A stretch of 64,000 nt of DNA from Haliclona indistincta (GCA_964017065.1 OZ024789.1:8818703-8882702), one strand, 5' to 3'; counted from the stretch's first letter, positions 43,241 through 55,680 are shown. Translations and numbers: made by a program. Notes: a model not told the origin generated them from the letters alone.

Positions 43241-45784
43241 GTCAATAATGTAACAAGCATTTTACGAAGTTTCATAGGAAATCCAGTCACTGCAAATGTT
43301 CTTTATCGTTTCCCTGAGAAGCCCCTTTCTAGCTCTACGTATGTTTTGATACCACTTATTTTGGTATTACTTCAAAATTATAATTGACAGATAAATTTTT
43401 CATGGAAGAGTATGGCACAGTGAGGAGAAGTTTTGTCCCCAATGATTATCACCTCATCAAACAGGCATATTTTTGTAAACGATTTTGTCACTTTGACTCT
43501 CCCAAACTTAGGAGTTACTATTGCAAAGGTACTGAAGTTCTTTCAGAAGGTCAGCTGCAGTATAATAAACATTCGTGTATACATATTTGCTGCTCCATTA
43601 AGAGGATTGCTCGTCTGTATTTGCTAGTGTGGATCTTATACTCACTAGAGAATACTTTTGCATGTGACCGGAGAATATTAACATTCTTGTCAGAATGCAT
43701 TCCACAGCTTTCACATTTTAATTTACTTGTCAGTACTGTACAACAATAAAATACACTTGAGAGCAGCACTTACGAAATTCCTATCTGTATGTACCACCAC
43801 ACTGATGCCTAGGTCTATTTCCATTATTATAGGAATATACCCTATACACATCTCCACACCCCTTAAAGACTACTGCTAGTGGCCGCCCTATTGTCATTGT
43901 TCCATTGGTTCTCTTTTGTGACGATACAAGTGGCAACAAAGGGAAAAAATGGAATAAATTTGACTCGTGGTCACTTGTGCTTGCCGGTCTACCACAAAAA
44001 GAAAGCCGAAAGCCGGCTAATTCCCATCTGATCTCTTGCTCAAACCTTGTTACACCGCTTGACATGGCTGAACCAATTTTAACTCAGTTAAAGGAACTCG
44101 AGAATAGTGGTGTTGAGTGTTATGATTCTTTGCTTCAAACCACTGTATTGTTGTTCGCTCCAGTGATTTTAATGCTAGCTGACAATCCTCGACACTCCGA
44201 GCTGTTAAGCCATAGAGGTTCCAGTGCTAACAAATTCTGTCGGATGTGTATGGTATGTACTGAGTGCTGAAGTGTTTTGTTGAAGTTAACTATCTTTATA
44301 TTCCCAGAGTGATAGGATTCATTCACCCATAATTGTAGGTGCTATACGGTCAAAGGAACTTGCCGAGACTCAAAGACAGATCATCTCCCATCAGGCATCC
44401 GAAAAAGCGAGAGAGTCGCAGAGGACTGACTCGGAGTATGGTATGAATGAAAACCACAATCCTCTTTTTGACTTATCTGTGGACTTATATCGGTGAGGAA
44501 AAGTTTAATCCTATCATTATGTTTGCATCAATATTACATGCAGTTCATCACCGGTTGAGACATTACACACAATCTTTCTTGGTATATGTAAGTATCTGTT
44601 GAAGTCCTTTATGCCTACTATGTCAAAGACACAGAAGAATGCCAGAATTTCAGCTTTTCATACTTCTGGATTTACCGTGAAAATGTATGGGAATGTATGT
44701 TATTACTATCAATCATTTGTAGGGCGAGATTACAAGGGCTGGATGCAGATGGCTTTGTTCATTCTAGTCCCTTATCTTTCACTGAATCAGAAGAAGGTTT
44801 GGCTGTATCTCTCAAAGGTGAATGATAGATAGTAACACTAACCCAAATCACCTTATCTCGCTAGATATACAGGATGGTATACTGCATTCCATTTACTAGC
44901 ACCGAAGCAAATGACCTTCGTATACTATGCCAACAATTTGTGGATTCTGTTTCAGAGTATTTACCAGAGCACTCTCACAAGTTGAAAGTGCACCTGCTAC
45001 TTCATTTAGTAGATAACATGCTGGACTACGGCTGTTGCTCTTGTTTCAGCAGCGCAAGGTGAAACAAAGTAATTATTATTATTAGTAGTATGACTATGTA
45101 TAATGATGCAGGTTTGAGGCAGAGAATTCCTTCCTTAGAGCACAGAATGTCTTTTCAAATAGGAGAGCACCAAGCAGAGACATTTGTAATAGCTTCGCAC
45201 TTATTAGTGATCTTCGGTACATTTCAAGTGGCGGATACCTCTCTAGTAATGGTACTCAGCGCAGGTTTGTACCTGAGCTAAGAATTTTTATCAACATTCT
45301 TATTCTCTGTTTCCCTATAGGTGTGGTGAGGGACTAACCAAGCTCTTTACGAGTAAATTTGTTCAGTCATACATAAACTGCTTGCCACCAAAAGACCTCA
45401 ATGCCGATAAAGCAATTTACCAACCTGGTTCTCTGAGAAAGGTAAAACTTTATTTGTTAGTATAGCTATAATTATGCCTATTATTTTACATAGCTATCTG
45501 GAAAATGCCCATTGCTCAACATCACTGTCCATGTATTGGAGTATGAAAGTCCAGTTCTGTTGAAAGAGCTGTTATGTACAAATTACACAATAACTCTACC
45601 TCCTTCATTGTGTCTTCAAACGAACATTCTGAGATATGGTGCAGTTGTGTCTAACAATACGCTTCTGGTTGATGTAGGAGATTTCATTCAGATTGATAAT
45701 GAAGTTAGCAAACACATACACACCATTAAATAATACAAAATCAGGGGTATCTAACCATGTGTAATGTGAAGAAATGCTGTAACT

Positions 45785-45998
45785 AAAGGCCACCATACAC
45801 TGAGCAACTTTTGTCGCTTCGTCACAAGCAACTTTTGTCGCAAGTTACGTATGACAAGTCGCCTGAAAATAGGATCCTTTCTATTTCGCGCAACATGTCG
45901 CATACATGTTTCAGGCGACTAGTGACTGCGTGACTATGCACCATACACGGAAAAACTTTTGTCGCCTGACTAAAAGTTGCTCACTGTATGGTGGCCTT
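45785..45998. mobile_element. MITE nested near the CACTA right end
   Basis: AAGGCCACCATACACTGAGC through AACTTTTGTCG pairs with AAAAGTTGCTCACTGTATGG through TGGCCTT. The unit is 214 bp, with internal CAACTTTTGTCGC repeats. It separates two C-terminal transposase exons. Confidence 0.85.
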
Positions 45999-47507
45999 AA
46001 GGGTGCATGTTTGTAATGTAGATTACAGACACAAGAGTTAGATGTATACGTTGTACTCTGGTTATAAACCTCTTGAACACATGTATTATAAACACAGTGA
46101 TGATACCAAAGTTCATAATTATAGTATAGTCAATTAGAGCTGAATTATAATTCTACTCTTGTTTCCACACAGATGAGGTATGGTTATTTATTGGGTTGTT
46201 TTGAAGCAGAAGGAAATCGCTACTGTCTGGTACAGCCCATCTTGCCTGTTCGTGAAAGGGGTGAAATCCATGGCAAGAATGAGTTCGACTGTCCAATATA
46301 TAAGCTATCGTTTTCTGTAACTGTCATCTCTTCATCTCTCATCTCTTCTCCTGTTTCTTTTGTTCATCAGTGTCAATCTTCTTGTAGCTTAACCGACAAA
46401 CGTGTGTCTATTTTAGCAAAACGAGAACATTCTTTATCATCTAAATTTGTTTTTGTACACAATTACACCAATCGGCATTTCTGTTTTAATATTTTCTGTA
46501 TGAATCAATAAAGATGCTAAAAATAATTTTATTCATCAATATTATTATTGAGTCTGTCCGTATCAGACGCAAATCGGGCACGATACAGAAGCGTATTCTG
46601 ACCGATACGTGGACAAAATGACGGGTCCGAATCGGACCTTTGCCTTAAATGTACGATACATAGCTGTCATCACAGTCACATTTCGCGCCCGTATACAGGT
46701 CTGTATCGGGAAAAGATTATTGGCTGTGTAGTGCCACTTCCTGGAAAATATCCATATTGGCCTGGTTTAACTTTAATATCCTGGAAAATATCCATATTTC
46801 CCTGGGTATATGGGATATATACCATGCCATTTTCCTTTGATCTTTGGGTGTGGTGGGGTACAAAGATTCTGAACCATCAAATCATGCTTTTAGCCGAAAA
46901 AGTACGTCACAAAGACATGGACTATCTTCACTATCGTCCTCATCTTGTTCTTCTCACTAACTACGGTGTCTTCTTGTGCTCTAATCATTCTAGTCCAGAG
47001 ATTTCTCCATGTCCATTTTCACCATCAGAACTGGTAATAAAGAAAGAGAAATGGATACGCAACGATGCTATTCAAAATGTGAAAATAGCCGAGGAGGAAC
47101 AATATGGCGTCCCACAGGTATTCATCACAGCTCGCAGTGATACAGGGGTAGTCTCCTCTCAGTGTCTGGTACCACAGAACACTCAACTGACTAACATATT
47201 TCTGCATTTTCTGTCGTTACTATGGCGAGAAAGAATGGGACGTCAGATGCCCATCCAATACACATGAACAGCACTTGTGTATGTTCAAATCATTTTGTGG
47301 TGTGTTAAAGATTTTCAATTTTTCTTGTAAATAATTTCTGTATCTGTGTATTACTTTGAAAATTTTCGTTTGGATAGTACAAAATAATAAATTATTGTAG
47401 AAAAAGAAGTCTGCTACTGCTAACGTGAGTTCTAGCTCATTTGAGGAGTGTGCATTTATTATAACTCACCATTACTAGATCTATTCCATCACCAGCCCTA
47501 AATTTGC

Positions 47508-47582
47508 CGTACTCTTTCAGGTGCTGTCCTCATGCACTGACATGGACCCCTGTACAGAGTCAGTATGTGTCTGCATCCTGTG
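47508..47582 (-). pseudogene. Relic of the terminal VWA-gene exon (upstream of death-ankyrin A)
   Basis: The stretch TTTGCCGTACTCTTTCAGG through CAGTATGTGTCTGCATCCTG resembles the last exon of the VWA gene at 51700-51789 (TTTGCCTTACTCTGGTAGC through CATGTGTCTGCATTCTG). It has several indels and no open frame. The same relic lies at 57905-57992 in unit B, so it was present before the segmental duplication. Confidence 0.6.
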
Positions 47583-47655
47583 AAAATGCATTACTTAAAC
47601 AATATTCATAGAACCTTGCTCCACATACCAAAGGCGTGGCTTGTAAAAATCAGTC

Positions 47656-49944
47656 ATGTCGAAGCTGAACGAAGCAAAAAGTCTTGAGACCAGCCTTCTC
47701 GTGCGAGAGCTGAAAGATGTGGAATGGGACACACTCGGAACGTACCTGGGGCTCACCCAAGGTGAGATAAGAGAGATCGAACGCGATCACCAGAACACAG
47801 GGCGGAGGAGAATAGTGATGTTTGAAAAGTGGTTGAGCAAAGAAGAGAATCCGTCCTGGAAGAAGATGATTGCTGCCTTGAAGGACATGGATGAAAATAG
47901 CCTGGCGAGTAAGCTGAGAAAGAAGTACTTGTACCAGCAGGAACCCCAAGACGCCAGGAGTCAGACCCCGGCTGACCAAACGCCAACAGGAGAGAGTGTG
48001 GTTGTTAAAGTCGACAGGCAAGATGAGGTCGCTAGAGAGCTGGAGAGACTAGAGACAAAATATTTCCGGTTGGTAGTGAATGCACAGAAGACAATGGTCG
48101 AAGCAAATCTATCAGTGATGGAACTGGAAACTTTCTCGATGTACTACTTGAACGATGAAGTGACAACAGTGAAAGAGCTGTTTCAACTCATAAAACCGTT
48201 CTGTTTTCTGGACCATTCTTTACTTGAAAGGGCTATTGAAGTACTCATTGATCCAGCTCATAGAGTAGTTAGTGATCTCAGTGAATATGTTGAACAACTG
48301 ACCAACTTCAAGAAATCCACGACTTTAAGAGATTTCATGCAAACCATCGAAACAGCACAAAAATCGCTAACCACAGAAGAGGGAACTGGAGCAGCATGCA
48401 CTGTCACCATCCGACTTGTCGGTGGTTGGCTAACAAAGACAATGGATGACTTGGACAAGCTACTGAAGGAGATATTTCAAGACAAGAGCTCGGTACTGGC
48501 TCACATCAGAATAATCAAAGGATCTATCATTGTGACATACCTCGCTCCACAATCAGAGACTGATTCACTCATCAAGCTTGCTGAAACAAAGCTCTCATTC
48601 ATGCCCCAGGTTGGTGTGTGTGGACTACACATTGGACAGAGAACAATCATCAGTGAATAAATAGACAATTTCTCATTTGAATCTTCTCTCATTGCAGCAG
48701 TTGTGGATGATAATATCAATCTACTGACCTTCCTAATCAATATCAACACTAGTCCTGATGCTACTAACGATCGAGGAGGGACTGCTTTGATGTATGGTAG
48801 TTATTATGGTCGAGACAAAGCTGTTAGTATTCTTCTTCAAGCCAATGCCAATCCTAACCTTCAGTATGATAGCGGTGCTACACCTCTTTATATTGCAGCA
48901 GAGAATGGGCACTCTGACATTGTTAGTATTCTTCTTCAAGCAAATGCCAATCCTAATCTTCAGGGTGGTAATGGTGCTACACCTCTTTTCATGGCAGCAC
49001 AGAATGGGCACTCTGACATTGTTAGTATTCTTCTTCAAGCAAATGCCAATCCTAATCTTCAGCGTGATAATGGTACTACACCTCTTTACATAGCAGCACA
49101 GAATGGGCATTCTGACATTGTTAGTATTCTTCTTCAAGCAAATGCCAATCCTAATCTTCAGTGTGATGATGGTACTACACCTCTTAACATAGCAGCACAG
49201 AAAGGGCACTCTGACATTGTTAGTATTCTTCTTCAAGTAAATGCCAATCCTAATCTTTAGGGTGGTAATGGTGCTACACCTCTTTTCATGGCAGCACAGA
49301 ATGGGCACTCTGACATTGTTAGTATTCTTCTTCAAGCAAATGCCAATCCTAATCTTCAGGGTGGTAATAGTGCTACACCTCTTTTCATGGCAGCACAGAA
49401 TGGGCACTCTGACATTGTTAGTATTCTTCTTCAAGCCAATGCCAATCCTAATCTTCAGGGTGGTAATGGTGATACACCTCTTATGGCAGCATGCTACCAT
49501 TTGTATCCTAAAATTGTTCAGCTACTATTGTCAAGCAAAGCTGATCCTAATCTACAACTCTCTAATGGTTCAACTGCTCTTATGTTAGCTTGTCGTGTTG
49601 GATGCTTTGACTCTACTGAGCTACTCTTGATGTCTGGTGCTGACCCCAGCATAGTGGGACCAGAAGGACTATGTGCTCTTGACGTGGCAGCTTCTTCAGG
49701 TCATGATGACATTGTTAACTTGATTCAGGCAGTACAACTCAGTCAGTCCTCATCCACCTCACCTGCTCTCACAGCTACAGAGATTTCATCTAGTGTAGAC
49801 AACAAGACTATGGCAATTCTTAACAAGGCTATGGAGGACATGCTTGTTACCAAAGCAGAGTCTTATATTTCCACCTATTACAAGAAATTCAAGAGAACTC
49901 TTCCATCAAAACATGATCAAGAATATGTACAAACCATTATCTGA
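47656..49944 (+). pseudogene. Death-domain / ankyrin-repeat protein, copy A (two in-frame stops)
   Basis: The ORF from 47656 encodes an N-terminal death domain (LLVRELKDVEWDTLGTYLGL, IREIERDH, MFEKWLSKE, LKDMDENSLASKLRKKY). A proline/threonine linker follows, then a helical segment (about residues 120-250) and a conserved block WLTKTMDDLDKLLKEIF, RIIKGSIIVTYLAP, VGVCGLHIGQ. A TAA at 48658 (GAA in copy B) ends it at 334 residues. Ankyrin coding resumes with about eleven repeats of TPLFMAAQNGHSDIVSILLQ type. A second stop, TAG at 49258 (CAG in copy B), splits them. The C-terminal tail MAILNKAMEDMLVTKAESYI ends at 49944. Copy A could make only a death-domain protein without ankyrins, unless read-through occurs. 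Confidence 0.87.
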
Positions 49945-50270
49945 TGTATGCAGCTAGTTTACTTTTTACACTACATCGATCCACACTATTAAAGAATTTC
50001 TTATAAAAATTAAATTTATAATTATTAAGACAAGCAATACTTATCTCATATATAACTGGTACAGTTTCTTGGTTTATCAAGCTGACATCCATCTTATAAT
50101 TAAAATGGAATCAACTCATTTCTGGTGCATGGGCTATATTGTTTATATTAAACTACTTGTCAAGTTGTAATGTAGCAGTTTGGTGGTCACTTGATCCAGC
50201 ATCCGAGTACTCTGGGGCTAGATAATTTTTCTATTCATGACACATGAGTTAGATCTCACTAGTGTATGAA

Positions 50271-51124
50271 TAGACAACTTTAGTATAACCAGAAATATGT
50301 TAATTGAACGTGACGTCACTTCCGGAGTACTTTCTTTATCTGATTTGGAGTACTTCGTCGTGCTGGTTGCTGCTAGAACAGCTGGTAGTTCATCGCATGC
50401 GCCTGCTCTGTGAGGATTATGAACTTCGAAAACAGTAGTAGAAAGCACGCTGATTCACAAGATAGTATCCATTGGAAGCGCTGGTTACGAAGAGCGACCC
50501 AGTAGTTGATAGTTCTGTTACTAGGGAACGGGAGCGCCATGTAAGCGGCTGACAAAGACGACGAGGCCATCGATACTAAAGGTACAACTCCAGCTTTAGT
50601 GATATCAGTGGAAGCTGACACTCCTCGTGCTACTCTGGACGAGCTCTTAGAGGCAAGAGGCGATGTTGCACTAACTGACGGCTCGTGGAACAACGTCTGG
50701 TTATAGCAGCGCGTGCCTTGACTCGCTCGCCACAGCTAGTCTGACTTTTAGAAAACCAAAGCGCGTTCTTAGTGTGATGTCTGGGGTGTGCTGAGTGTCT
50801 GCAATTGGAAAATGCTGACTAAATACTAGACGGTAGTCCCTTGGGCAGACGTTTTGTCCGGTCCAAGAGTGATTATGCCCTTTCTGCTCGTCCGCCCAGC
50901 AGATTTTTTTTGAATACGACGCAACAAAACACTTCTGCTATTAGCACAGTTGTTACCAGAGACAGTGCACACATTTCCAGGCGTCTAGGCTATTTGCAGC
51001 AGACACATAAGGCGATTTTGTCGTCTCCATTCTTCTAGATTTCTTCATTAGTGTACTCCGGAAGTGAGTTTACGTCCAAAAAAATCCAATTAAAATTCCT
51101 CAGCCGTTATAATAAAGTTGTCTA
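50271..51124. mobile_element. Non-autonomous element, TAGACAACTTTA termini, copy 2
   Basis: 854 bp with the same termini and interior as 38953-39817. Unit B has an uninterrupted site at about 61430-61442 (TATGAATTAGAAGTG), so the insertion is younger than the segmental duplication, or was lost precisely from B. The decayed reading frame inside differs from copy 1 by several indels. Confidence 0.88.
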
Positions 51125-51452
51125 TTAGAAGTGTTCATGTGTTTGCTAAAACCTTAATAATTATTATGCTTTTGATCATCATAGACTGCAATTTTATTAA
51201 ACTTTGCGATCATGCAATCATTTCAGGTGTATGCTCCTACACTTTATTTGTAGTAAAGGTACTTTTGATCAGGAGGGATCTAAAGTCTGCTGCACAGCAC
51301 GTATTAATGTGTGAGAGTGTGTGTGTCAGATTTTGAATCAGGGGATTGAGTTGATGAACCTAGCAAGATTGCGCAATGATCATGACATGATCACTACTAA
51401 TCAATTGTGTGGGTGGTAGCAGTCACACCCATTAGCGAAAACCAGTAGCACA

Positions 51453-51545
51453 GCCACACCCTTATACCAGTACCAGTAGTGCTATTGGCAGCACACCCTT
51501 ATACCAGTACCAGTAGTGCTATTGGCAGCACACCCTTATACCAGT
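51453..51545. repeat. CACACCCTTATACCAGTA minisatellite
   Basis: About three units of a ~37-bp repeat (CACACCCTTATACCAGTACC, then AGTAGTGCTATTGGCAG). Unit B has two less regular units at about 61780-61840, so copy number has changed since duplication. Confidence 0.85.
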
Positions 51546-51686
51546 AGCGCGAAAGGACATACAGTCTTGATTCGGAAAGATTCATTGGAATATAAAAAAT
51601 TAATAATAATGGTTTGATATTATGTTTGCTAAGTGCAACCAACAAAATTCACTCTACATGGGGTGGTCACGTTGCCAAACGCCAAG

Positions 51687-51808
51687 TTACTTCTTTTTTG
51701 CCTTGAAGACCAGTCCTGACTTTGCCTTACTCTGGTAGCTGCTCTCCTCACTGACATAGTTAGAGCGCTGTACAGCATGTGTCTGCATTCTGTGGAGAGA
51801 GTGAGAGA

Positions 51809-51850
<42 letters not shown>

Positions 51851-52322
51851 GAGAGAGAGAGAGATGGAGGGAGGGAAGAAGGGAGGGAGAGAGAGAGGGA
51901 GGGAAAGAGAGAGAGAGAGAGTAAGGATCAAGCAGGAGTGTGTACCATGTGCATGTACTGACTGTAGTTACATTTTTGTTAAACTCACTTGCTCATCATG
52001 TAGTGAGCTCCATGTGACTTGTATCGCTGCTGTGAGCTCATGGCTTCCTTAGAGGACCTGATGTCTGACAGTAGACCCTGACAGTACTCCTCTTGAGCTG
52101 ACACCGAGCCAGCTACACGATCAGACATTGCTGTGAGTGCTGCAGTAGCTTCAGTAAACTTAGCTAAAGATGTATAAAAAGTTGATCAACAATCTGGATA
52201 ATAGATGTTTTGCTTACATTGTTCAGCTAGTTGTCTGGCTTCTTTCAATGCATTTGAAGCTATTATACGATTCCTTTGCATGTCAAGCTTACTGTTTGGT
52301 GGACCAGGCTCAGCATCTGTGT

Positions 52323-52394
<72 letters not shown>

Positions 52395-53616
52395 CAGGTG
52401 AGTAAGTGATTTTGCGAGTGTGTGTGTGAGTGAGTGGGTGAGTGAGTGAGTGAGTGAGTGAGTGAGTGAGCTCGGTCAGTGGTCACTTGTTCTTTCTAGT
52501 GTCAGTACTGCAGAGACATTGTCCAGGGAAGATGTGATAACATTAAAATAACTGAGGGTTGCTGTGACAACAGGCTCGGAGCAGGGGGCGGAGACAGCAG
52601 GTGCTTGTATCTCCAGTAGAACATCTCTTCCTTCCTCAGACTGCAGATCACCCATAGTGACTTCACATCTGACAAAGGACAATCATAATAAGATAAAAAT
52701 TAGAACAACATGATGTAGCTACTGTGCAGTTGGTTGAAACAGAAAGATTTGAATTCTCTCACTTTTTGTCAGGTGTCTTCCAAGTCCTGGGTCGAGCCGT
52801 GTGTACACCAGAAATAGTGTTATTCCCTGTTGCTTCAAATGTGAGAGTGAGGTTCTGTCCAACCACACTCAACAAACCACCGAGACAGTCGGCAAATGAC
52901 TCTGGAATCTGAAGGTATGGTATTTGTTAATTGGTAATCAGAAGATAACAAATAACTAGAGCTAATCTTCTCTCTCCTTTGATCTCTTTCTCTCTTTTAC
53001 CATTCCTTCTTACTCACCTTCTCTGTTGAGTCAATGTAATAGTAGACTCCTCCTCCAGTGGTTGAAATAGCTTCCAGCATTTTAGCATCATGATCAGAGC
53101 CGAACCCGAAAGTGTAAACAGTTCCATCAAATGGCTGCAAGAAAAGAAACGACCCAACATGACACATTTGGACCAGTGACTCAGTCTAGTGAAAATTATG
53201 AGTCAGTCATCAGGCAGTTGTCAGGTCAAAAAACCATTCAATCACTGGAGTGTTTGTTCAGATAATATACTAGTCTAACCAGTTAGTTATCATAGGGTCA
53301 TTTGACTCAGAATGAATATCATTCCATGGTTTGGCAAAATAAAATGTTTTATACTTGTAACAGCTGGTAACCATAGTTGCTGTGGTTAGACAAATGAACT
53401 ACTTTTTTTAAAATCTTATATAATTATTACTGTATACTATCATTACCGATACTTGTATCGAGCAGCTTGAAAGAGAAAACATTGCAAATACTATCAACAG
53501 ACACCTTCCATATTATTATGTATTACGTAGACAATTATTTAACTCACTGGTGATCCTGGTTTTGGGTCAAGGACCTTTCTCATCTCGTCAAGAATCATGT
53601 CAGACTTAGTGACTCG
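51687..53616 (-). CDS. VWA-domain protein with Vwaint-like beta region, copy A (5' truncated)
   Basis: Minus-strand exons: 53616-53547 ([17 protein letters not shown]), 53133-53018 ([35 protein letters not shown]), 52909-52763 ([22 protein letters not shown]), 52668-52487 (VRCEVTMGDLQ...[16 protein letters not shown]), 52316-52218, 52163-51989 and 51789-51687 ending in TAA. This matches the second half of a von Willebrand A domain followed by the Vwaint-type beta-sandwich found in VWA/Hint and VWA/RING proteins. Upstream exons with the MIDAS motif are missing: homology to unit B stops at 53616, where the composite repeat begins. It is probably a truncated, non-functional copy unless it uses a new promoter. 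Confidence 0.82.
51786..51925. repeat. GA-rich tract in VWA copy A intron
   Basis: (GA)n with GGGA interruptions next to the splice acceptor of the last VWA exon (minus strand). It corresponds to the much longer (GAGGGA)n array in unit B. Confidence 0.92.
52323..52392. repeat. (GA)n microsatellite
   Basis: Uninterrupted AG dinucleotides in a VWA intron, followed at 52418-52470 by a GAGT array. Unit B has the same tract at 62991-63065. Confidence 0.95.
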
Positions 53617-53680
53617 AAATTGTTACTAAAGTGACGAACCTGGAAACGGTGAAAATCGTGTTTCGTCATCTTCGTTTTCT

Positions 53681-54219
<539 letters not shown>

Positions 54220-54338
54220 TTGCCGAGACCAAAACACCCATGAACAGTCATGAAATTCTCCTGGCAGGTGCCTTTTGAACTTAGTTTTTAGCGAAACGTC
54301 GATATAAATTCCACGATTTCTCGTTCGTGATCCATTGT

Positions 54339-55236
54339 TAGCGATTCCAACGGCGTGGGCGTGGCGGTTAATTTTGCGTAACAGAACGTAATAAATTGGT
54401 CTACTTAATCTATTCATAACTCTACTTCTACTTGTCGTATCTTATCGTTCTATAGCTCAATTTACTCGCTTGTGTCTATATTTTTACTGCAGACTGAACA
54501 GTACTGTCAAGAAAGTTTGAAGCAGTTGTGCAGAATAGGAATAGATTGTACTAAATAATGCATGTGGCACAAAACGGTTGCGAACTTCAATCAACTTTCC
54601 ACACCTGATGGCCGAATTTATTTCCACTGTAATTTTTTTTCTGTGAGTGGTCATAGGTAGTAGTTGTAGAAATACTAGTTCGAAGTTGTTAAAGTTTTTA
54701 GTGAGTATTTTATCAACGAATTAAGAATTAAAATTAAATTTTCATCATGTTACATACATTGCACAAGATTCGAACTATTTTTTTTGGAATCAGCTATCTT
54801 TGCTTGGGTGACAACAATGAATGAAATATTTTTTTTAACTAAGGAAGGGGTGTGTGTTTTTCATTGATTCTTGTAAGTTCTACTTCAGACATAATAATAA
54901 AACTAAAGAACTATCTTAAAACGACTAATAAGTAAGACAGTCTCATGCACCACACAGAGAGGAGTTGATTAATATCTGGATCACTGAAATCGGTCGAGGA
55001 ACAACGAAGTTATCCATGGCAGAAGGGGCGGTGCCGTCAATCTCAAATTACTACCACAAAATGTATTAATTTACTTCCTGTTACGCGAGGGTGCTTCTTC
55101 TCTGGCGTTTTTCTCAGCTTAGCGGCATCGGAAGAAGAAACTTTTGGTATCTTTCGATTCCTCTGATCGAGCCCTTTCTAACGATATCTACTAAATCTTG
55201 TGATTTATAACTTTGAAAAACTGTTTGGAATCGCTA
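54339..55236. mobile_element. 898-bp insertion with TAGCGATTCCAA termini
   Basis: Starts TAGCGATTCCAA and ends TTGGAATCGCTA. It is flanked by the direct repeat CCATTGT (54332-54338 and 55237-55243). The related repeat at 42419-42425 has a single CCATTGT and no insertion, so the empty site is visible. No ORF of note inside. The 7-bp duplication and short TIRs suggest a non-autonomous DNA transposon (hAT-like is possible). Confidence 0.88.
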
Positions 55237-55680
55237 CCATTGTCAGCTAAGTGTTAGACGCCATTGATGTGATTGCGCAATACGCACGTGACCAAGCAGT
55301 GGTTAGCGCACGTTACCAAGCACTAGCTTGAGTATCGCCGCGCCGCGCCTTATATTATGGATCACGGAGAACACATACATGTATTTGTCTGGAGTCTTCG
55401 AAGAACGGTAAGCTCGTATAGGATCACCATTCTGCGCTTGCCAGATAATTACGTCTACAAACAATTGTGGGCGGGGCTCGTATCCACTGCATGCATGTAC
55501 GTTTAGGCGAGCTGATATGTACAGCATAACAATTATTATTAGCTACAAGTTTAAAATTCTTATTAATAAAGAAAAGCCACCAACAACAGGAAAAATAAAC
55601 CAATGGTGGAAACATAGACAGCTCAGTACGTGCATGATATTGAACTGCACTTCGCTGAAAAAGAAAAAAAGGACTCAAAC

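Larger units (their letters stand above)
40552..46511 (+). pseudogene. Plavaka-like transposase with N-terminal C2H2 finger, multi-exon and damaged
   Basis: Exons 40552-40565 and 40710-40890 join to MAEKRFYCHVCEMDF, a C2H2 finger (C-x2-C-x12-H-x5-H) near the N-terminus. Later exons: 41521-41623, 41674 to about 41936 and about 43241-43338. Then comes about 43833-44249 with PLVLFCDDTSGNKGKKWNKF, LAGLPQKES and ADNPRHSELLSHRG, a characteristic Plavaka-family block. It is followed by SSPVETLHTIFLGICKYLLK (about 44544), RFEAENSFLRAQNVFSNRRAPSRDI (about 45110) and a C-terminal exon from 46173 to 46511. A one-base frame change at about 41866-41880 (SAMP, then VGIPSFSEVKKF in another frame) suggests decay. 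In fungi such proteins mobilise CACTA-like elements. Confidence 0.75.
40275..46733 (+). mobile_element. CACTA-type DNA transposon (6.46 kb) with Plavaka-like transposase
   Basis: The termini ACTACACAGCCAATAATC (left, from 40276) and GATTATTGGCTGTGTAGTG (right, to 46733) are inverted. The right end begins CACTA when read inward; the left has GACTA. Subterminal regions carry repeated GATACG/CGTATC words in both directions, as is usual for CACTA elements. The transposase spans the interior. At least three younger elements are nested inside (40958-41222, the 42190-43240 composite and 45785-45998). No clear 3-bp target duplication was found (AGG versus CCA). Confidence 0.85.
36807..47267 (+). pseudogene. 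NISCH: Nischarin-like C-terminal part, copy A, disrupted
   Basis: Coding sequence continues after the TGA at 36804 (unit B has CGA there): RKSSKSISL, ISNTSLYLLEVQSPF, IIQQFKAALDAYG up to a donor near 37605. A second exon from about 37650 (EHIFLCEEHFLFHHLFQ) has an in-frame TAG at 37796, then resumes as HWLLCVHNQAYLPRFLE. A 7-nt insertion at about 38659-38668 makes a third stop. The final Nischarin-type exon is split: KKCADSL ends at about 38844 and ILNHQIMLLAEKV resumes at 46863, with 8 kb of transposons between. Unit B has the two halves adjoining. Together these lesions argue for decay of the C-terminal half in this copy. Confidence 0.85.
35960..53616. repeat. Unit A of a tandem segmental duplication
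   Basis: Sequence from the middle of a Nischarin exon (35960) through the death-ankyrin and VWA genes (to 53616) recurs in the same order and orientation from 56072 to the window end. The copies differ by insertions: 38846-46862 and 50271-51124 are only in A; 58957-59640 is only in B. They also differ by one large deletion in B (about 1.6 kb, junction at 57115-57147) and scattered substitutions. Confidence 0.93.

Noticed and set aside
38845..46862. Treating the 8 kb insert as a normal spliced intron of Nischarin
   Set aside because: A GT at 38845 and an AG at 46862 exist, but joining them removes two bases relative to the uninterrupted unit B exon and shifts the frame. The insert is made of transposons.
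48733..49500. Minus-strand ORF of 255 codons (CCHKRCSTITTLKIRIGI repeats)
   Set aside because: Antisense shadow of the 99-bp ankyrin repeats; the same shadow appears opposite copy B.
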